Source: Xiphydria camelus (Eukaryota; Arthropoda; Insecta; Hymenoptera; Xiphydriidae). From it: 64,000 bases of DNA. The position numbers were made by a program, and so were the translations under genes. The notes beneath the pieces are model-generated. The model worked only from the letters and a program-made list of their open reading frames with translations, did no database searches and was not told the DNA's origin. Location of the stretch: assembly GCA_963678675.1 (NCBI GenBank), contig OY783191.1, positions 21,688,024 to 21,752,023 of the forward strand, given 5' to 3'. Position 1 is the first letter of the stretch; each line of letters begins with the position of its first letter. Below are positions 9,877-22,487 of the stretch, piece by piece.

Positions 9877-12022
9877 TATAGTCTGCGTAGCTAGTGGTGC
9901 TCATCGCATAAATCTCCTTCCTTTTCAATTTAGCATACCTTACAAACCAGGCAAGATACGTTGAATTGCTATTTATCTTTCTTTTCAGAAACAATCCGAA
10001 ATAAACGATCGTATAATTAAAAAATTTTTTGTTGCAAATTTCTATGTAAATTCAAGCATTGGAAACTTTAAAAATCAATAATGTGTAAACAACAATGAAA
10101 AACAAAATTTGGTTTCTCTAGGAAAAATGGTAAGATTTTTCTAAACGGGTTATAAAACAAAATTGTAAAAATGTTAATTTTTGGATTTGTTATGAATATT
10201 TGAAAATTTCAACTCATCTGGAGGTTCCAGCTTCTTAGGGGTTGAAGATAGGGTAAAAAGTGTAATAATCTTTTTTGTAGATAATTTTATTATCTACAAC
10301 CTTTGTTTAAGCTGTTTTTCAATAGGTCTCGTATTTTTCAAAATATTAGCGAAGAACCAATTTTTCAACAATAAATAAATTTTTTACAGCCGTCCCCCCC
10401 GGGGGGGGGTGATACTTCTTTTAATATGTTCCCTCTATTAAGAACATCAAAACATAACTTTTCCCAAGTTTTCACCACTATATGTCATTTTTCGATTTAA
10501 AGGCAAATTTTACTGGACTACTAGGAGCTGTCAACTTTGAGGGTTAATTTCACCTCCTAGAAATGTTTTTCCGCCAATAAAAAAAATACGTGTCTCTTAG
10601 ATTTTGATGTAAAATAACATGTTATATCAGAATGAACGAAAACGGCAAGGTATACCTCGGACGATTTCCTTGTTAGATACCTACTATAATCTGCACTGCG
10701 CGCTACTAACAATAAGTTCCGGGAACATTATCCTCTATCCTCCTCGAAATAGTATAACTTTAAACATGTATTTTATAATTATTATTCCTAGTTTTATTTG
10801 AATATTAATCCTTCTACCATTTAAGCATTTATGAATGTTTATGTTAATCAAATTCTCAAAAATTACTTGAAGTGTGGCATGCAACCCTGTTTGGTAAATA
10901 ATATTATGAAAACTAAATTGAGCATTCGAGGATTAACGAGACATACGGTAGACTCTGAATACAGATTTATTAATTTTTATAGATGTAGCTAATTACATCG
11001 ACAAAATGGAATTTTTCAACAAAATATTTGGAACAAGTTATTTTTTTTCGAGGGGAACATAAGAACGTTATGGATTTCATGTTGAATTATATATTTATAA
11101 GGTTATACCAAAGGTTATATTGATTTTTAGTCATGACCTTTACATCCTAATTCTAATATTGATTAATATTATAAATTCGAAAGTATGCTTGGATATTTGT
11201 TCATCAATTACGTTTTAACGGCTGAATCGATATAGATGAAATTTAGTGTAGAGGTAGTTCATAAATTTATACATTGAATATCTTTTAAGAGAGGAGTGAG
11301 GAAGATAGAAAGAGAGAAAGGGAGGGGAAGATTTCCTGTGAAACCCAATCGAAGAGATCATATATTTAGGTTTAGTACCTATTATTATTTGTGTTATAGT
11401 ATTTGATTCAGAGATCAGAAAATCGCGTGCTTACCAGATTTCAAAAAGCTTAGATAAGTTTTGGCGTTTTAATTAGCCACTGTTTATTTCGAAATTTCAA
11501 CTATAAACTTGCATACGAAAGCTCGAAAATCACTTTCCTACCAAATTTCACAAGAATAAATACGTTTTGTGCATTTTTGTTAAGATTGCCATTTATAAAC
11601 TATCAAATATTATTTTTTGAGTCATACTGGTCAAGTTGGAACTTGATCGGTTCAGTGGTTAGGTAACGGTTAGAGTGGATAAATATATAATGTAACCGGG
11701 AAATCGTCCCTAGGCTTGGGAGGGGGAGTTTGTGATCGGGAAATTGCCCTAGGTCACAAAGAGCAGCGTTCTCTTCTTTCACGCAGACCAACAGAGATCG
11801 AGAACGCATGTGTGAGTAGGTCGAACAGAGTCGCGATCTGGGTGAACTTATCCAGAGTGGCCCACCGAAGTTCGAGGAGACAAAGTGATGATAAATAGAC
11901 GCATCTTCGATTTTCGGCTGCATGTTAGATGTAGCAGTCGAACGTCTTGCTCTGCAACCTCAGTTCGTAACAAACCCTTGGACAGTGCATTTGCGAGTGC
12001 ACATTTTCGGCGCGTCCAAGTT
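9877..12022. other. No gene recognised
   Basis: About 2.1 kb of AT-rich DNA with homopolymer runs (a C7/G10 run at about 10392-10410) and no domain-bearing ORF. Possibly intronic or decayed repeat DNA. Confidence 0.4.
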
Positions 12023-12889
12023 GGCCAGTCATTAGATCCTACATAATAATGGTGTTTTGGTGCAAAAGGTCGCGGAGTTTTTAAACTGCAGGAATGCGAA
12101 CTTGGAGGTCATACACTTAGGTTTACGACCTCGTGCGACCGACGCTCGCGCCGCCATCTTGAAAAAATGGCAGTCAAAATCAGTTTTTTATTTATATCTT
12201 GGTTCCTGTAGATTTGAGAAAAAATAGGTTTTTAAACAAGTTGAAGAGAATAAATTTACTACAAAATCGGTATCTTGAGTTTTTTGTCAGGCCAATAGTT
12301 TCCGAGTTACAGGACCCAACAATAGGGCGAACTATTTTTAATCTAGTAAAAGCGGTATTAGTATGGTACGTTTTACCAATAATCCACAAACTAGTCATAA
12401 ATAACACTGGTTAACAAGATTTTTGTCCCAAGCACAAAAATGCCTAATTCCCATATACTTTTGCATGTTGAAATGAATTATGTTTTCAGAATGTCTCTAT
12501 CACCCTTAGTTTTTATGTTCCAGTATATTCGTTTATCCACCTAAAATATGCATGTATAGATATGTACCTACTATAAGAGGCATTTAACAAAAAACCTGTG
12601 TCAGGCATTGCTATTTCATTATTTGTGTAGTGTAACAATAACTTTTTGAAAATACAAATATATTAAATTGTGCTTCTCGTATCTCGCGGAGCATGTCTTG
12701 ACGTGTTAAGACCTGCAAGTAGTTCTCATTCCTAGATAGCATTTCTTGTTTTAGTTGTCGGCTAGAGCTCGGTGAATGAACATATACGCAGACTTTGTTA
12801 ACGTTTTAAAGAGTGTTACGCTGTAGTGCGTTAAAGCTCTGTTGTAGTGAAACTGCGAACATTTGACCACCTGTAAAAATACCAAGGAA

Positions 12890-13413
12890 ATGTGTAAACC
12901 ATCCGAACTCTTTTTGCTAGATTTGCGGCGAATTGACATTTAAATATCAAAAACGGTCTTTCACGCCTCTCCTTAAAAAAATGCTATGAGCACTATTTCA
13001 AGTGTAAAGTAGGCGATGAAGACAAAAGCTCGGCTCCCCATATTTGCTGTGTTACGTGTGTCAGATTTCTTACAGCGTGGGCAAAAGGTAAATGACATAT
13101 GCCTTTTGCTATTCCTATGATTTGGAGGGAACCATCAGACCATATTACCGATTGCTATTTTTGTCTTACAAATATAAGTAGTGGTATAACTTCTAAATCC
13201 AAACATACTGTAAAATATCCTAATATTCCATCTGCACTGAGACCAGTAGCTCACAGTCCGGAATTACCTGTGCCTGAACCACTACAAAACATGACACTAA
13301 GCGACGATGAAAGTGCTGATGACGAAGTAAACGAAGAAAGTTTTGCAGGCGGAGAAATATGGATTTGGATCCAACATTTCAACCAGATTTGTCTTCTTGT
13401 GTGCCACATCTTC
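12890..13413 (+). pseudogene. N-terminal half of the outer transposon protein
   Basis: Reading the + strand with corrections shows a zinc-like CVNHPNSFC-x-ICGE block, then PHICCVTCVRFLTAW, then MPFAIPMIWREPSDHITDCY FCL, and NIPSALRPVAHSPELPVPEP. This layout recurs in transposon-associated proteins of insects as I remember them; the exact family is not named here. Damage visible: a TAG stop near 12921, a frameshift near 12993, a TGA at about 13093 just before the HMPF block, and a one-base frameshift near 13357. The reading is cut by the nested element at 13414. Confidence 0.65.
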
Positions 13414-14015
13414 TAACAAGGGAAGTTAGGGAACCCGAAAATTCAGAAAATTCCGCCATTCCGTGTGCAAGTAGAGTAGTTCAAGCGTAATACAAAAATA
13501 CATTTCATTGGCGCGGAATTCCAGTTTTAAGGGGTGAAATCATCCCTTGAAAAAAATGCAGATTTTTCTTCTTCACGGAATAACTCCCGAACGGTGAAAG
13601 ATAAGGGAAAAAGTTGAAATAAAAGTTTTATGGTTTTTTTACGATCTATAAAACTGGGGCAAAAAATTCTGGAAAAAATTTTTTTTTAAGTTACCCCCAC
13701 CATCGACCCATAAAATTGGATTTTTGGATTTCTTAAGTCTAAAGACTTAAACAGTAAAACGGTCTTACGAAACGATATCTACATTTTTATTTACATACAT
13801 TTCACATACAGTTTTTAATTATTTTAGCAAAACACGTACTTACAATTACATGAAGAATGAAACTTATTGAAATGTGAATCAATGATATGTATTTTTCAAA
13901 CTACACAAATAAGATATCGTATGAACCTCAATGATAACGTTGAATGATGCAGGATCTATGTTTACATTGACGCCGATAACGTTTTGCATAATAGGAATGT
14001 GTTTGACTCGTGACT

Positions 14016-14214
14016 ATAAGGCCCGCTGTACACATCCGACTTTTAAACGCTGCGGCGCCGGAATTGCGGTCGGCGATACCATAGATAGAATGTGTGTGGC
14101 GCTGCACACATACCTTCGGTGACGTGCCACAATCTATCCATGGTATCGCCGCCGCAATTCCGGCGCTGCAGCGGCACCGCACGTTTAAAAATCGGATGTG
14201 TGCACCGGGCCTTA
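14016..14214. mobile_element. Palindromic MITE, AAGGCCCG ends
   Basis: ATAAGGCCCGCTGTACACAT at the left mirrors the right end, which reads gtgtgcaccgggccttat. The interior repeats GCGGC/GCCGC words. No clean 3-bp target duplication. The ends resemble those of the element at 59759-59978. Confidence 0.75.
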
Positions 14215-14373
14215 TCACTACATGCTAGTGAGATATCCCTTCATCATTCGTTAAAAATCTTATGTAAGTACGTTTTATGTGATTATTATATTTATAATAT
14301 ACAAACATATAGCTTATCCGCAGTTACATTAATCCAAATTATGACATATAAATAAACGAATTCATTCATTCAT

Positions 14374-16058
14374 TCAATGAATCCTGATAAACAAAATATT
14401 TGTATCTATTGTACATATTTTATTAATGGATTCTACATTAAAACAGTTGTAATGGTAGAAAACGGCAAATACACTAAAATTACGGATTATAATTTGTACA
14501 GTGTAATGATATTGTTCATAGAAATGTTCAAAACAGAAATACTCGGCACACCATGCACAGCGTATGAAAGCAACTTCTCCACAAATACTACATCTGGGTA
14601 TGTGCTTTACACTCCTAAAGTAACAAAAATCTACAGGGTTTTGAAGTTCACTGGGATGCGTTTCTAGATATCCGTTTTTAAACCACGCATATCGGAAAAG
14701 ATTTTTTAATCTAGGCGACGAAAGCTGGTTGTGTGTTAATGATTGCCATTTAATTATTTCATTGTGCGAGTGCAAACTAATATCTTTCTCTTGAAAAAGT
14801 ACATTATCAGAAAATGTTCGAACGAAATTCTTCCAAATCCGGAATCCAAATACATCTAAAGGTTGAATAATGCCAGTCGTTTTTTTCGGAATCATTGAAA
14901 ACTGTACTTCTTTGTCTTGTGGGATCAACATCTCTAGCTGACTCGAACAATGTCCCGTCCATGAGTCGAGTAGTAGCATGCTTTTATGGCCAGTATTCGG
15001 TAAATACACCTGGATGAACCAAGTTTTAAAATGTTCAGACGTAAATTTACCTGATTTTGAAGCTTGAATGTAAATGTTAGCTGGACGAAATAGAGATTCT
15101 TCCACCCTTGGGCCAAATGTTCCTGTAGACTCCTTCAAAACTATGTACATTGGTGAAACAAGACGTCTACTTGCCGAAATGATAGGCATTATAGTATAGC
15201 TGTGTGTCGTAGATGATACCGATTGGACCGTTGCTTCTACCGTTTTTACTCCTAATTTTGCCAATGTTCGCCCTGAATGTACTTCGAGGTTGAAGCCACT
15301 CTCTCATCTGCGTTATATATTTCTTCAAATCCACTAGTTGGTATATTTAATTTTACGTTTGATATACAAACGTCTTCGCAATATTTTGCAGGTTATCAAT
15401 ATCTTGGAACGTAGATTGCGTCCTGAATGTTGTTATTTTACGAGACACAATTCTATGCACTCTCTTTTAAATGTCCAAATCCACCATTTACTTGCCTTGA
15501 ATTCGGAAAGGTCCACCAAGTCCTTCGCCCTCAGAGCCCATAATCTTAAATCCATATCGTGAATAATAGATCTTCTGTCACAAGCTTCTTCAAATCTTTG
15601 TAGAACGTATTCCGTAATAAATGCAATTTTATCTGCATTCATTCCACCTTTTTGTACACTTTCTTCCCATCTATATAGCTGTGGCAAAGATTTAACTTTG
15701 CAAAATTTTGTCTGCACACTAGTGAGTGATCGTCGGGCTTTTTTTTCCGCTTTTCCAAAATTCAACAGCTTTTCTCTTATAACTTAAGTCGACTTTTCCA
15801 CCTTCGTCATCATAAATGCATTCTGCAGGTTCAAAATTATCTTCCTCTTCTGCTGAAACTGTAGGGTACTCCACAACGTGCTCCATGGGGTTCAGATGGA
15901 TTAGCAAAATCCAATACGTAATCGTATTCAATTAATGGTACGAGATCTACGTTTCTAAAAGTGTTTATAATGTCACGGATTTGATTATGAACTTCAATTT
16001 CATCTGATGTTATAGGGGTCTGTGCCAACTCCGTAATTTGAAACGTAGTCGTTAACAT
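14374..16058 (-). pseudogene. Pogo/Tigger-like (DDE_1 class) transposase, frameshifted
   Basis: Three pieces follow each other on the - strand. First, an N-terminal acidic segment from 16058. Second, a CENP-B/Tc5-type helix-turn-helix region (about 15765-15433) ending in the FKASKWWIWTFKRE block. Third, the catalytic domain from 15264 with YTIMPIISASRRLVSPMYIV, the MLLLDSWTGH block (catalytic Asp) and IIQPLDVFGFRIWKNFVR (third acidic residue). The C-terminus carries a cysteine cluster, CSICGEVAFIRCAWCAEYFC. Frame changes occur near 15890 and 15740 and a stop separates the helix-turn-helix piece from the catalytic piece, so the gene is dead unless introns were missed. Confidence 0.75.
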
Positions 16059-16882
16059 GTTTATTACATTTTAAACGTTAATCGGCGCCATTTTATAATG
16101 AAAAGCCTTTGGAGCAATGATTAATAACTGTTTCCAATAGAATGGTAACTAATTGCAGTCGTAAATGTAATTGGAAATAAGCTACATCTTTCAGCCATAT
16201 TTGTATTATACTAATAAAAAAACATGTTTACATAAGATTTTTTACGAACGGAAGAGGGATACCTTATCAACATGTAACGATAATAGTCACGAGCCAAACA
16301 TGTTTGCAATACGCAAACCGGGATGTTTGCTAAAACGTTATCGGTGTCAGTGTCGACATAGATCCTGCGTCATTCAACGTTATCATTGAGGTTCATACGA
16401 TATCTTATTTGTATTGTTTGAAAAATACATGTCATTGATTCATTTCAATAAGTTTCATTTTTCATGTAATTGTAAGTACGCGTTTTGCTAAAATAATTAA
16501 AAACTGTATGAAATTTATGTAAATAAAAATGTAAATATCGTCTCATAAGACCGTTTCACTGTTTACGTCAAAACGGCCTTAAAGTTCGAGATTTTCTAAA
16601 TTAAAAAAAAGGATACATAATAGACTGCGGATGTATGGAAAGAGGTTATTAAGAGGTATTTTTACATAGACTTAAGAAATCCAAAAATCCATTTTTATGG
16701 GTCGGTGGTGGGGGTAACTTAAAAAAATTTTTTTTCCAGAATTTTTTTGCCCCAGTTTTATAGATAGGAAAAAACCATAAAACTTTTATTTCAACTTTTT
16801 CCCCTTATCTTTCACCGTTCGGGAGTTATTCCGTGATGACGAAAAATCTGCATTTTTTTCAAGGAATGATTTCACCCCTTAA

Positions 16883-17104
16883 CCCGTCAGCACTCGCGCT
16901 ATAAGCATTTCCCTCACGCTAATTTTCACGGTATAAGAAACTTTTACAAAAATCATCCAAATGTTTTTTATCCTTAAACAACTATTCCTCTTTCTTTCAG
17001 TGTAAATTAAAAACAAAAGGATTTAGTCAAATTCGAAAGAAAAATGTTGTTTCTATACCGTGAAAATTTGCGTGAGAGATGCTCATAGCGCGAGTGCTGA
17101 CGGG
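16883..17104. mobile_element. piggyBac-type TTAA MITE
   Basis: TTAA duplications at 16879-16882 and 17105-17108 flank inverted arms of about 65 bp starting CCCGTCAGCACTCGCGCTAT. The opposite arm of the host element (about 13530) has the uninterrupted site ...CAGTTTTAAGGGG..., which shows the empty site directly. A lone end of the same family lies at about 35340-35365. Confidence 0.9.
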
Positions 17105-17221
17105 TTAAAACTGGAATTCCGCACCAATGAAATGTATTTTTGTATTACGCTTGAACTACTCTACTTGCACACGGAATGGCGGAATTTTCTGAATTTTCGG
17201 GTTCCCTAACTTCCCTTGTAA

Positions 17222-17520
17222 GTTAAGAAGACCTCAACGACCTCGTCCGCGATTTAAAGTTGTCTAAGAAGCAAGCCGAACTTCTAGGTTCCAGATTAAA
17301 AGACTGGAATCTTCTTCAGAGTGGAATAAAAATTGCTTTTTATCGTAATCCCCATGCAGAATTTGAGAATTTCTTCTCTATGGAAGACGGACTTGTATTT
17401 TGTAATGACGTCCATTCTGTTATGAAGACGCTTGGGCATGAATATGATACAGATGAGTGGCGTTTGTTTATTGACTCTTCCAAATTAACCTTGAAAGCGG
17501 TACTACTCCACTTGAAATAA
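17222..17520 (+). pseudogene. Second part of the outer transposon protein
   Basis: Starts in frame EDLNDLVRDLKLSKKQAELL after the nested element, continues through FSMEDGLVFCNDVHSVMKTLG and WRLFIDSSKLTLKAVLLH, and stops at 17520. Joining the flanks at the TAA target duplication keeps the two parts in the same frame, apart from a TAA stop at the junction. The family usually continues for several hundred residues after the RLFIDSSK block (my recollection), so the 3' part was deleted before or after the insertion. Confidence 0.65.
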
Positions 17521-17946
17521 GCTGATAACCTAAGTTGTTATTATTTTACTGCACTAAACAACTTTAGGTAGGTTAATTGATACATAATGTGTAAAAAATA
17601 ACATGTAAATGCAGCTTATACGGGATTTTGACAAATTCACCCCACTGTTCGGTCCTGTAATTCGGAAACTATTAGCCTGACAAAAAAACTCAAGATAGCG
17701 ATTTTGTAGCAAAATTTATCCTCTTCAACTTGTTTCAAAACCTATTTTTTTTCTAAAACCTACAGGAACCAAGATATAAACCAGAAACTGATTTTGACTG
17801 CCATTTTTTCAAGATGGCGGCGCGAGCGGCGATCGCACGAGGTCACAAACTTAAGTGCATGTTAAGGACCTCTAAGTCTGCATTCTTTTCAAGTTTCAAA
17901 ACTCCGCAACCTTGTGCAAGCAAAAAAGTATCTATAATGACTGGCC

Positions 17947-18886
17947 TAAAATGCCTCCGGGATAATTCGAATAGCGTCGGTTTCGATCACGAATAAGCCG
18001 ATTCCGCGAATTTCCGCTGTTTTGCCTTGGAGAGATCGTCTCACGCGGTTTCCTCGCACCGAGACTTCTTCATGGTAAGTCGATTTGCAAGCACATGTCG
18101 TTTCGAAAGAACACCAGTTCTCTATGTACTCGGCCCGTATCGTTGGACTGTGATCCGCGCCTTTGTTCTCTGCGACCAAGTCGCCCCAGTCCCGTTCCCA
18201 GTCCCAGTGTGACTCAGTCCCGTTCTGCGCGAGGTTAGCCGAGCAGAGAATTGTAACGTCGCGAACCATGCGACGTCGATTCCTCCTTTACAAACTTGTA
18301 ACCCGTTGCTCCGAGTGTGATTGCATCAGTGTTATAGATTGTAGAGGAGAATAAGGTTTCCTGTGTTCGATGCGAGTGTCGATTCCAATACCGTCCCAAC
18401 TGTCCTCTCCATCCGGACCACTCCTCTAATGTGCTAGACACTAGCTGAGTCCTTTGCGGACCCTTGCGTACGGAGAGTGTTCGCTTCGAACATCGACGTG
18501 CTTTGAGGCCCGCGGCAAACCGTGATCTGCCTGGCGCCCACCTTTTTCGTCCGGTTCCGAGCGCCTCGTCATTGCGACTCAGATTCGGTCATCGAGAAAG
18601 ACCGCCGACAAATCCTACATCACAATACGTACACACACCCATACGTATATTAAAATCTTATTTTTTTTCTTTAAATAGTTTAATAGATGTTCAGTCCAAA
18701 GAACTATTATATTCTCGACTTATTTTGAGGTGATACAGATGTCCCAGTGATGATAGTATTGTGTAAGGCACTTTTCTTTTTCATATACGCTAGGCAAGTA
18801 CCTCAAATCACCGACGCGCGCGCGACCTCGTGGACATTCCACGCAACTCTAGGGGAATAAATGAAATGTCATTTTGAAACATACTG
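17947..18886. other. No gene recognised
   Basis: Moderately GC-rich compared with its surroundings. Short overlapping ORFs on both strands without domain signatures. A GTAAGT at 18075 could be a splice donor but no partner was identified. Confidence 0.35.
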
Positions 18887-18981
18887 ACCAATGAACAATT
18901 AATTCTCATGCCCTCATTAGCTACGGTGGCGTTTACCCTCGTTAATGAAGGCATTAGAATTGATTAATCATTAGTTAGTAC
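18887..18981. repeat. Short palindrome
   Basis: accaatgaacaattaattct and the following bases pair with agaattgattaatcattagt on the right (about 40-bp arms). Confidence 0.65.
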
Positions 18982-19376
18982 GTTTAAAAGTAACATTTAA
19001 AAAAGTCACCAGCGGCAAATTCCGAGTCCCTAGGTGTACGGTTATCGGTCTGTTGACAGTTGAACCAGCTTAGTTTTGAGAGTTTTAAGTTAATAAAAAT
19101 TAATTATGAGTCTCATAATAACTAACGGCTTTAATTACTGACTGTTTCATAGGCTCCATTATAGACACGAATTGAAGTGACAGTCACCCTAGAGTTACGA
19201 ATTCCGACCACCTCGTGGCGCCACTAGAGTTACTTGCCTAGCCCATACAAGGCGACATGATTTGCGTGGTCACTCCCCTATAACATTTTAATTAAGGCTC
19301 GAATCGAAAATCGTTGTAGGACTTTTTTGTAAGATTTTGACTGAACTCTTTTATAGCGTGTAGGGATTTTCCATAT
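18982..19376. other. No gene recognised
   Basis: Non-coding. Contains a partial echo of 18800-18860 (cacctcgtgg and ctagagtta words). Confidence 0.35.
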
Positions 19377-19586
19377 TAACACGTTCATCGCCGCGTCACC
19401 CATATGGGTCATTCTCACGAAAAGCAGACTATTTCAGTTCTAATTTTGAAAAAAAAAAATTCATAGAAACATTTTAGATTTTCCTTTTTCAAATCCATAC
19501 AACTAATCTTTCATCATACAACTACATTTCCGAGATGGTAGATAATATTTAAGTAAAAATTAACAAAGAAATTGAAATTCAATTTC

Positions 19587-19640
19587 ACGGAGGTGAGAGA
19601 CTATTCATGGAGATGAGATTGTACTACTTATGGAGGTGAT
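19587..19640 (+). repeat. Subterminal GGAGGTGAG words, left group
   Basis: ACGGAGGTGAG at 19587, ATGGAGATGAG at 19607 and ATGGAGGTGAT at 19630, about 20 bp apart. They lie between the inverted repeat and the 3' end of the transposase gene. Confidence 0.7.
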
Positions 19641-19746
19641 AACTATTTAGAGAAGTTAAAATTCACACATTATTTCATAATATATTTATTATGTCAAACT
19701 AAAAATAAATTCTTCACATTCAACGTACCTATTCTATAAAATAATA

Positions 19747-22410
19747 TTAAAACAGATTCGGAAAATTTAAATTATCAGAAAAAATGAATTTCTTATTCTT
19801 TTCATTATATTTTGGACATTTTAAAATCATCTGCACATCCGGTTCATCTATGACAGACAAGTCATCTCGCTCTGGAAAGGCAAACGTTTTACCTCTTCTT
19901 TTTTTCATGAATTTTACACTGTATTCGCCATATCCATCGACAGAAGAGATACGACCTACATAGTGCCGAACAATTTTTTTTCCAGCTAGTTTCACCACCA
20001 CATACATGCCTTCGTGGAGTTTCTTTTTTTCTATTTTTTGTTGAATAGTTGAAAGCGAGAGATTTTCACTATCAGATGACGAATAAACATCTTCATAACA
20101 TAGTCGATGATGATTTTCCATATAGTTATCTGAAATGCAGAGAATTTGAACGTTATGGTACACATAAAATAAAATACTTTAAATACCGTCCCTACCTTTC
20201 TGCATACTTGGGAGCTTTATCTTTCCCAATCCATAATGTTCACAATCGATGTCTTCACTACATGTAATGCAAGAAAGTTGTCTTACTCGCAAAAGAGTTC
20301 TATAATTATTAGACCAACATACTTCGTGTATTTTCATTGTTCCTTGAAATACTGACAGGTTATTTGGAAGAATATCATCTATTTCTTCAATTTTTACTGA
20401 ATCTATAGGAAGAATCTTGACTTTGGTGGAATCTTTCAGTATTTGTACCAAACATTGAAAATCTGGGATATCTGTACCCATGGCTACTAAGCGATCAGCT
20501 TCTCGTTTTACAACACCCCCAATTCCATCAGGAGCACCCTTCCCGTGTCCGCTTTCACTATAGTGCCAACGTAGTCGATTAACCTCTAGATGACTAGCAA
20601 GGTAGTTTGCCATCAAGAAAAACATTTTTCTGTTTTTATATTGTGTAGAGGGACCATCCGACAAAAAATGCACAGTTTCTACACGTGGAACAATTTTTTG
20701 AATTTCCATGATTGCCAGTTGTAAGTGGGCACATATTGCTGATGGGTCATGCCTCAAGTTGTCTGGTAAGGTACAGATAGAGAGTGGTACAATATTGTCA
20801 CTTTCAGGATCTTTGTAATATATAATCACAGTATGCAAACTTATCTGCGGTTTTGAACCACCAAAATGAGCCGATTGGACTTCCTCACTATATTTGCAAT
20901 TATAATTTTCAGAAAAGTCTGCATGAATTAAAATTTCTTTTGCCGCCAAATTTCTTTTAATGTTGTCTATAGCTTTATACTGATGTATAATGTTTCTTAC
21001 GTGCATTAAAAATTTGTCTAAGTTTTGTTTAAGGATAAGTACAATATCAGCTTTCTTGCAAAAAATCTTTTCTTTCACAGTTTTTTGACATAATTTTTCT
21101 TTTCCTTTTATGATTAACTTTTGCTTCTTTGTAAGCCACTTCTCGTAATATGTTTCTTCGTCTTCTTCGTAGTTTAAAATTTGTATTTGTTTATTTTTGC
21201 ATTTTTGGCATTTTTTTTCAAGGCAGTTTTCTATTGAAGGCTCATCAATACAAGTATATGATTTTACAAGATCTTCAGGAGTATTTTCATTAATGATCTT
21301 TAAGAAATGTAATCTAGAAACAATAAGTGCCATATTTGTATGTGTTAGACACAAACAAGTATTCCTGGATGAAACCGTCGGCTGCAGTATCCAAAATGGG
21401 CGCATTTTGCAGAATGTAGAATATGAGATTTTCAAATTTGGATGTGTTTTCCTGAACTGGTAATAAATGTTTTTTAACGTGTCATTAAGATATCTTTTTT
21501 GTTTTTTTTGTTTATGCATAGTTATTGTTTCTTTTTTTCCAGGACAAAGGCGACTGTATTCATCTTTTAATAAAAAAGAAGTAACACATTGCTGTACATA
21601 TAACATTTTTTTTTGTATTTCATTTCTTCTGCATTTGCTTTTGCCAAAGAAAAAGTTCTTAGAAGTTAAGGCTCCCATATATTTTGTAAAACCATACTTT
21701 TTAACGAAAGACCCTGTAATTTGTCGAATAAATTGTCTCTTTTGTATGGAGCCTTGCTGTTGTTTGAAATTCGCTCTCAACTGGATTGACATTACCTCAC
21801 TAAAGAGTATTTTTTTCTTTACTGTTTTTCCAACATTTAAACCACTGACCAAATTATTTACTTTTGTTCGTGGACTTATCTTTTTATTTTCTTTATTTAG
21901 TCGTCGAGTTCGTTTTCTATATTTTTCTGCTCGTTTTTCTGCTTCACGTAATTTATTTTCCAGAAACTTAATTCGTGAATTTAATTTGGCTCTATTTTTT
22001 CTTCGAATCTTCTCGCCGAATGCTACTCTACTTCTAGAGCTCGAGGAGGATCCAGCACTGTTAGGAATATCATGATTAAGTGCTTCGATCTGCACTGGAA
22101 AGGCCGGTGGAGTTTGGTCAGTTACAATTTTTTCTAAACGTTCTTTTTCTTTCTCATTGTCATAGTACCGTTTACTTCTTTCCCTCCATTTCCTCCGTAT
22201 AGCTCTTTTCTCACGTTCAGGTAGATCACTAACGCTTTTAATTTTCGCAGCTGCTTTTCTAGCATAATAGCGCTCTCTTTCTCTTCTTTTAGCTTCCTCG
22301 TATTTGACAGGGTCATTTTTTATATTTCCTCGCAACCTTCTCATACTTTCTCTCACAATTTTTCGTTTTTTATCTGAGCAACTTTTGCTTTTTATTTTAT
22401 TTCGCGCCAT
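19747..22410 (-). CDS. Putative transposase, two exons, 865 aa
   Basis: Exon 1 is 22410-20196 and exon 2 is 20129-19747, separated by a 66-bp intron (20195-20130) with GT at the donor, a pyrimidine-rich tctctgcatttcag acceptor, and frame kept across the junction (S-M-Q-K then D-N-Y-M). Residues 1-100 are very basic (repeated RRERERYYARK-type stretches). About 150-185 form a coiled, charged segment. The central part has a Cys cluster (CLEKKCQKC). The likely catalytic core is residues 480-660: ILIHADFSENYNCKYSEEVQ (first acidic), then VHFLSDGPSTQYKNR (second), then HYSESGHGKGAPDGIGGVVK (third). Exon 2 carries a small barrel-like segment (GMYVVVKLAG ... VGRISSVDGYGEYSVKF). No stop or frameshift interrupts it, so it may be functional. 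I recognise the block order as that of a widespread animal transposon protein but cannot name it. Confidence 0.8.
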
Positions 22411-22487
22411 TGCTAGTGAACTACCTGTAAATTAAATTAATGTTGGCATTGTTAAATTGATAGTATCATCGATAAATGAATAGTTTT

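Larger units (their letters stand above)
13417..17218 (-). mobile_element. Nested 3.8-kb transposon with about 600-bp terminal inverted repeats
   Basis: Tips read CAAGGGAAGTTAGGGAACCC on the left and its complement on the right, flanked by TAA on both sides (13414-13416 and 17219-17221). The arms cover about 13417-14015 and 16290-17218. The right arm is longer because it carries a 222-bp TTAA element and about 100 bp of extra sequence near 16580-16680. The interior holds a pogo/Tigger-like transposase pseudogene on the - strand and a separate MITE at the inner edge of the left arm. Confidence 0.8.
12023..17946 (+). mobile_element. Decayed DNA transposon with about 300-bp inverted ends, host of a nested insertion
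   Basis: The left segment 12023-12330 reappears inverted at about 17640-17946. Shared blocks include GGCCAGTCATTA at the tips, GCCATCTTGAAAAAATGGCA, GTTCCTGTAGATTTGAGAAA-like sequence, and AGGCCAATAGTTTCCGAGTT-like sequence. The coding remnant between the arms (12890-13413 and 17222-17520) is interrupted by a 3.8-kb element. Superfamily not assigned. Confidence 0.75.

Noticed and set aside
17946..18733. Possible host exon with GTAAGT at 18075
   Set aside because: No recognisable domain, no matching acceptor or second exon, and stops in all frames nearby.
21467..22075. 202-codon + strand frame rich in Phe and Leu
   Set aside because: Shadow of the Lys/Arg/Asn-rich transposase gene on the - strand.
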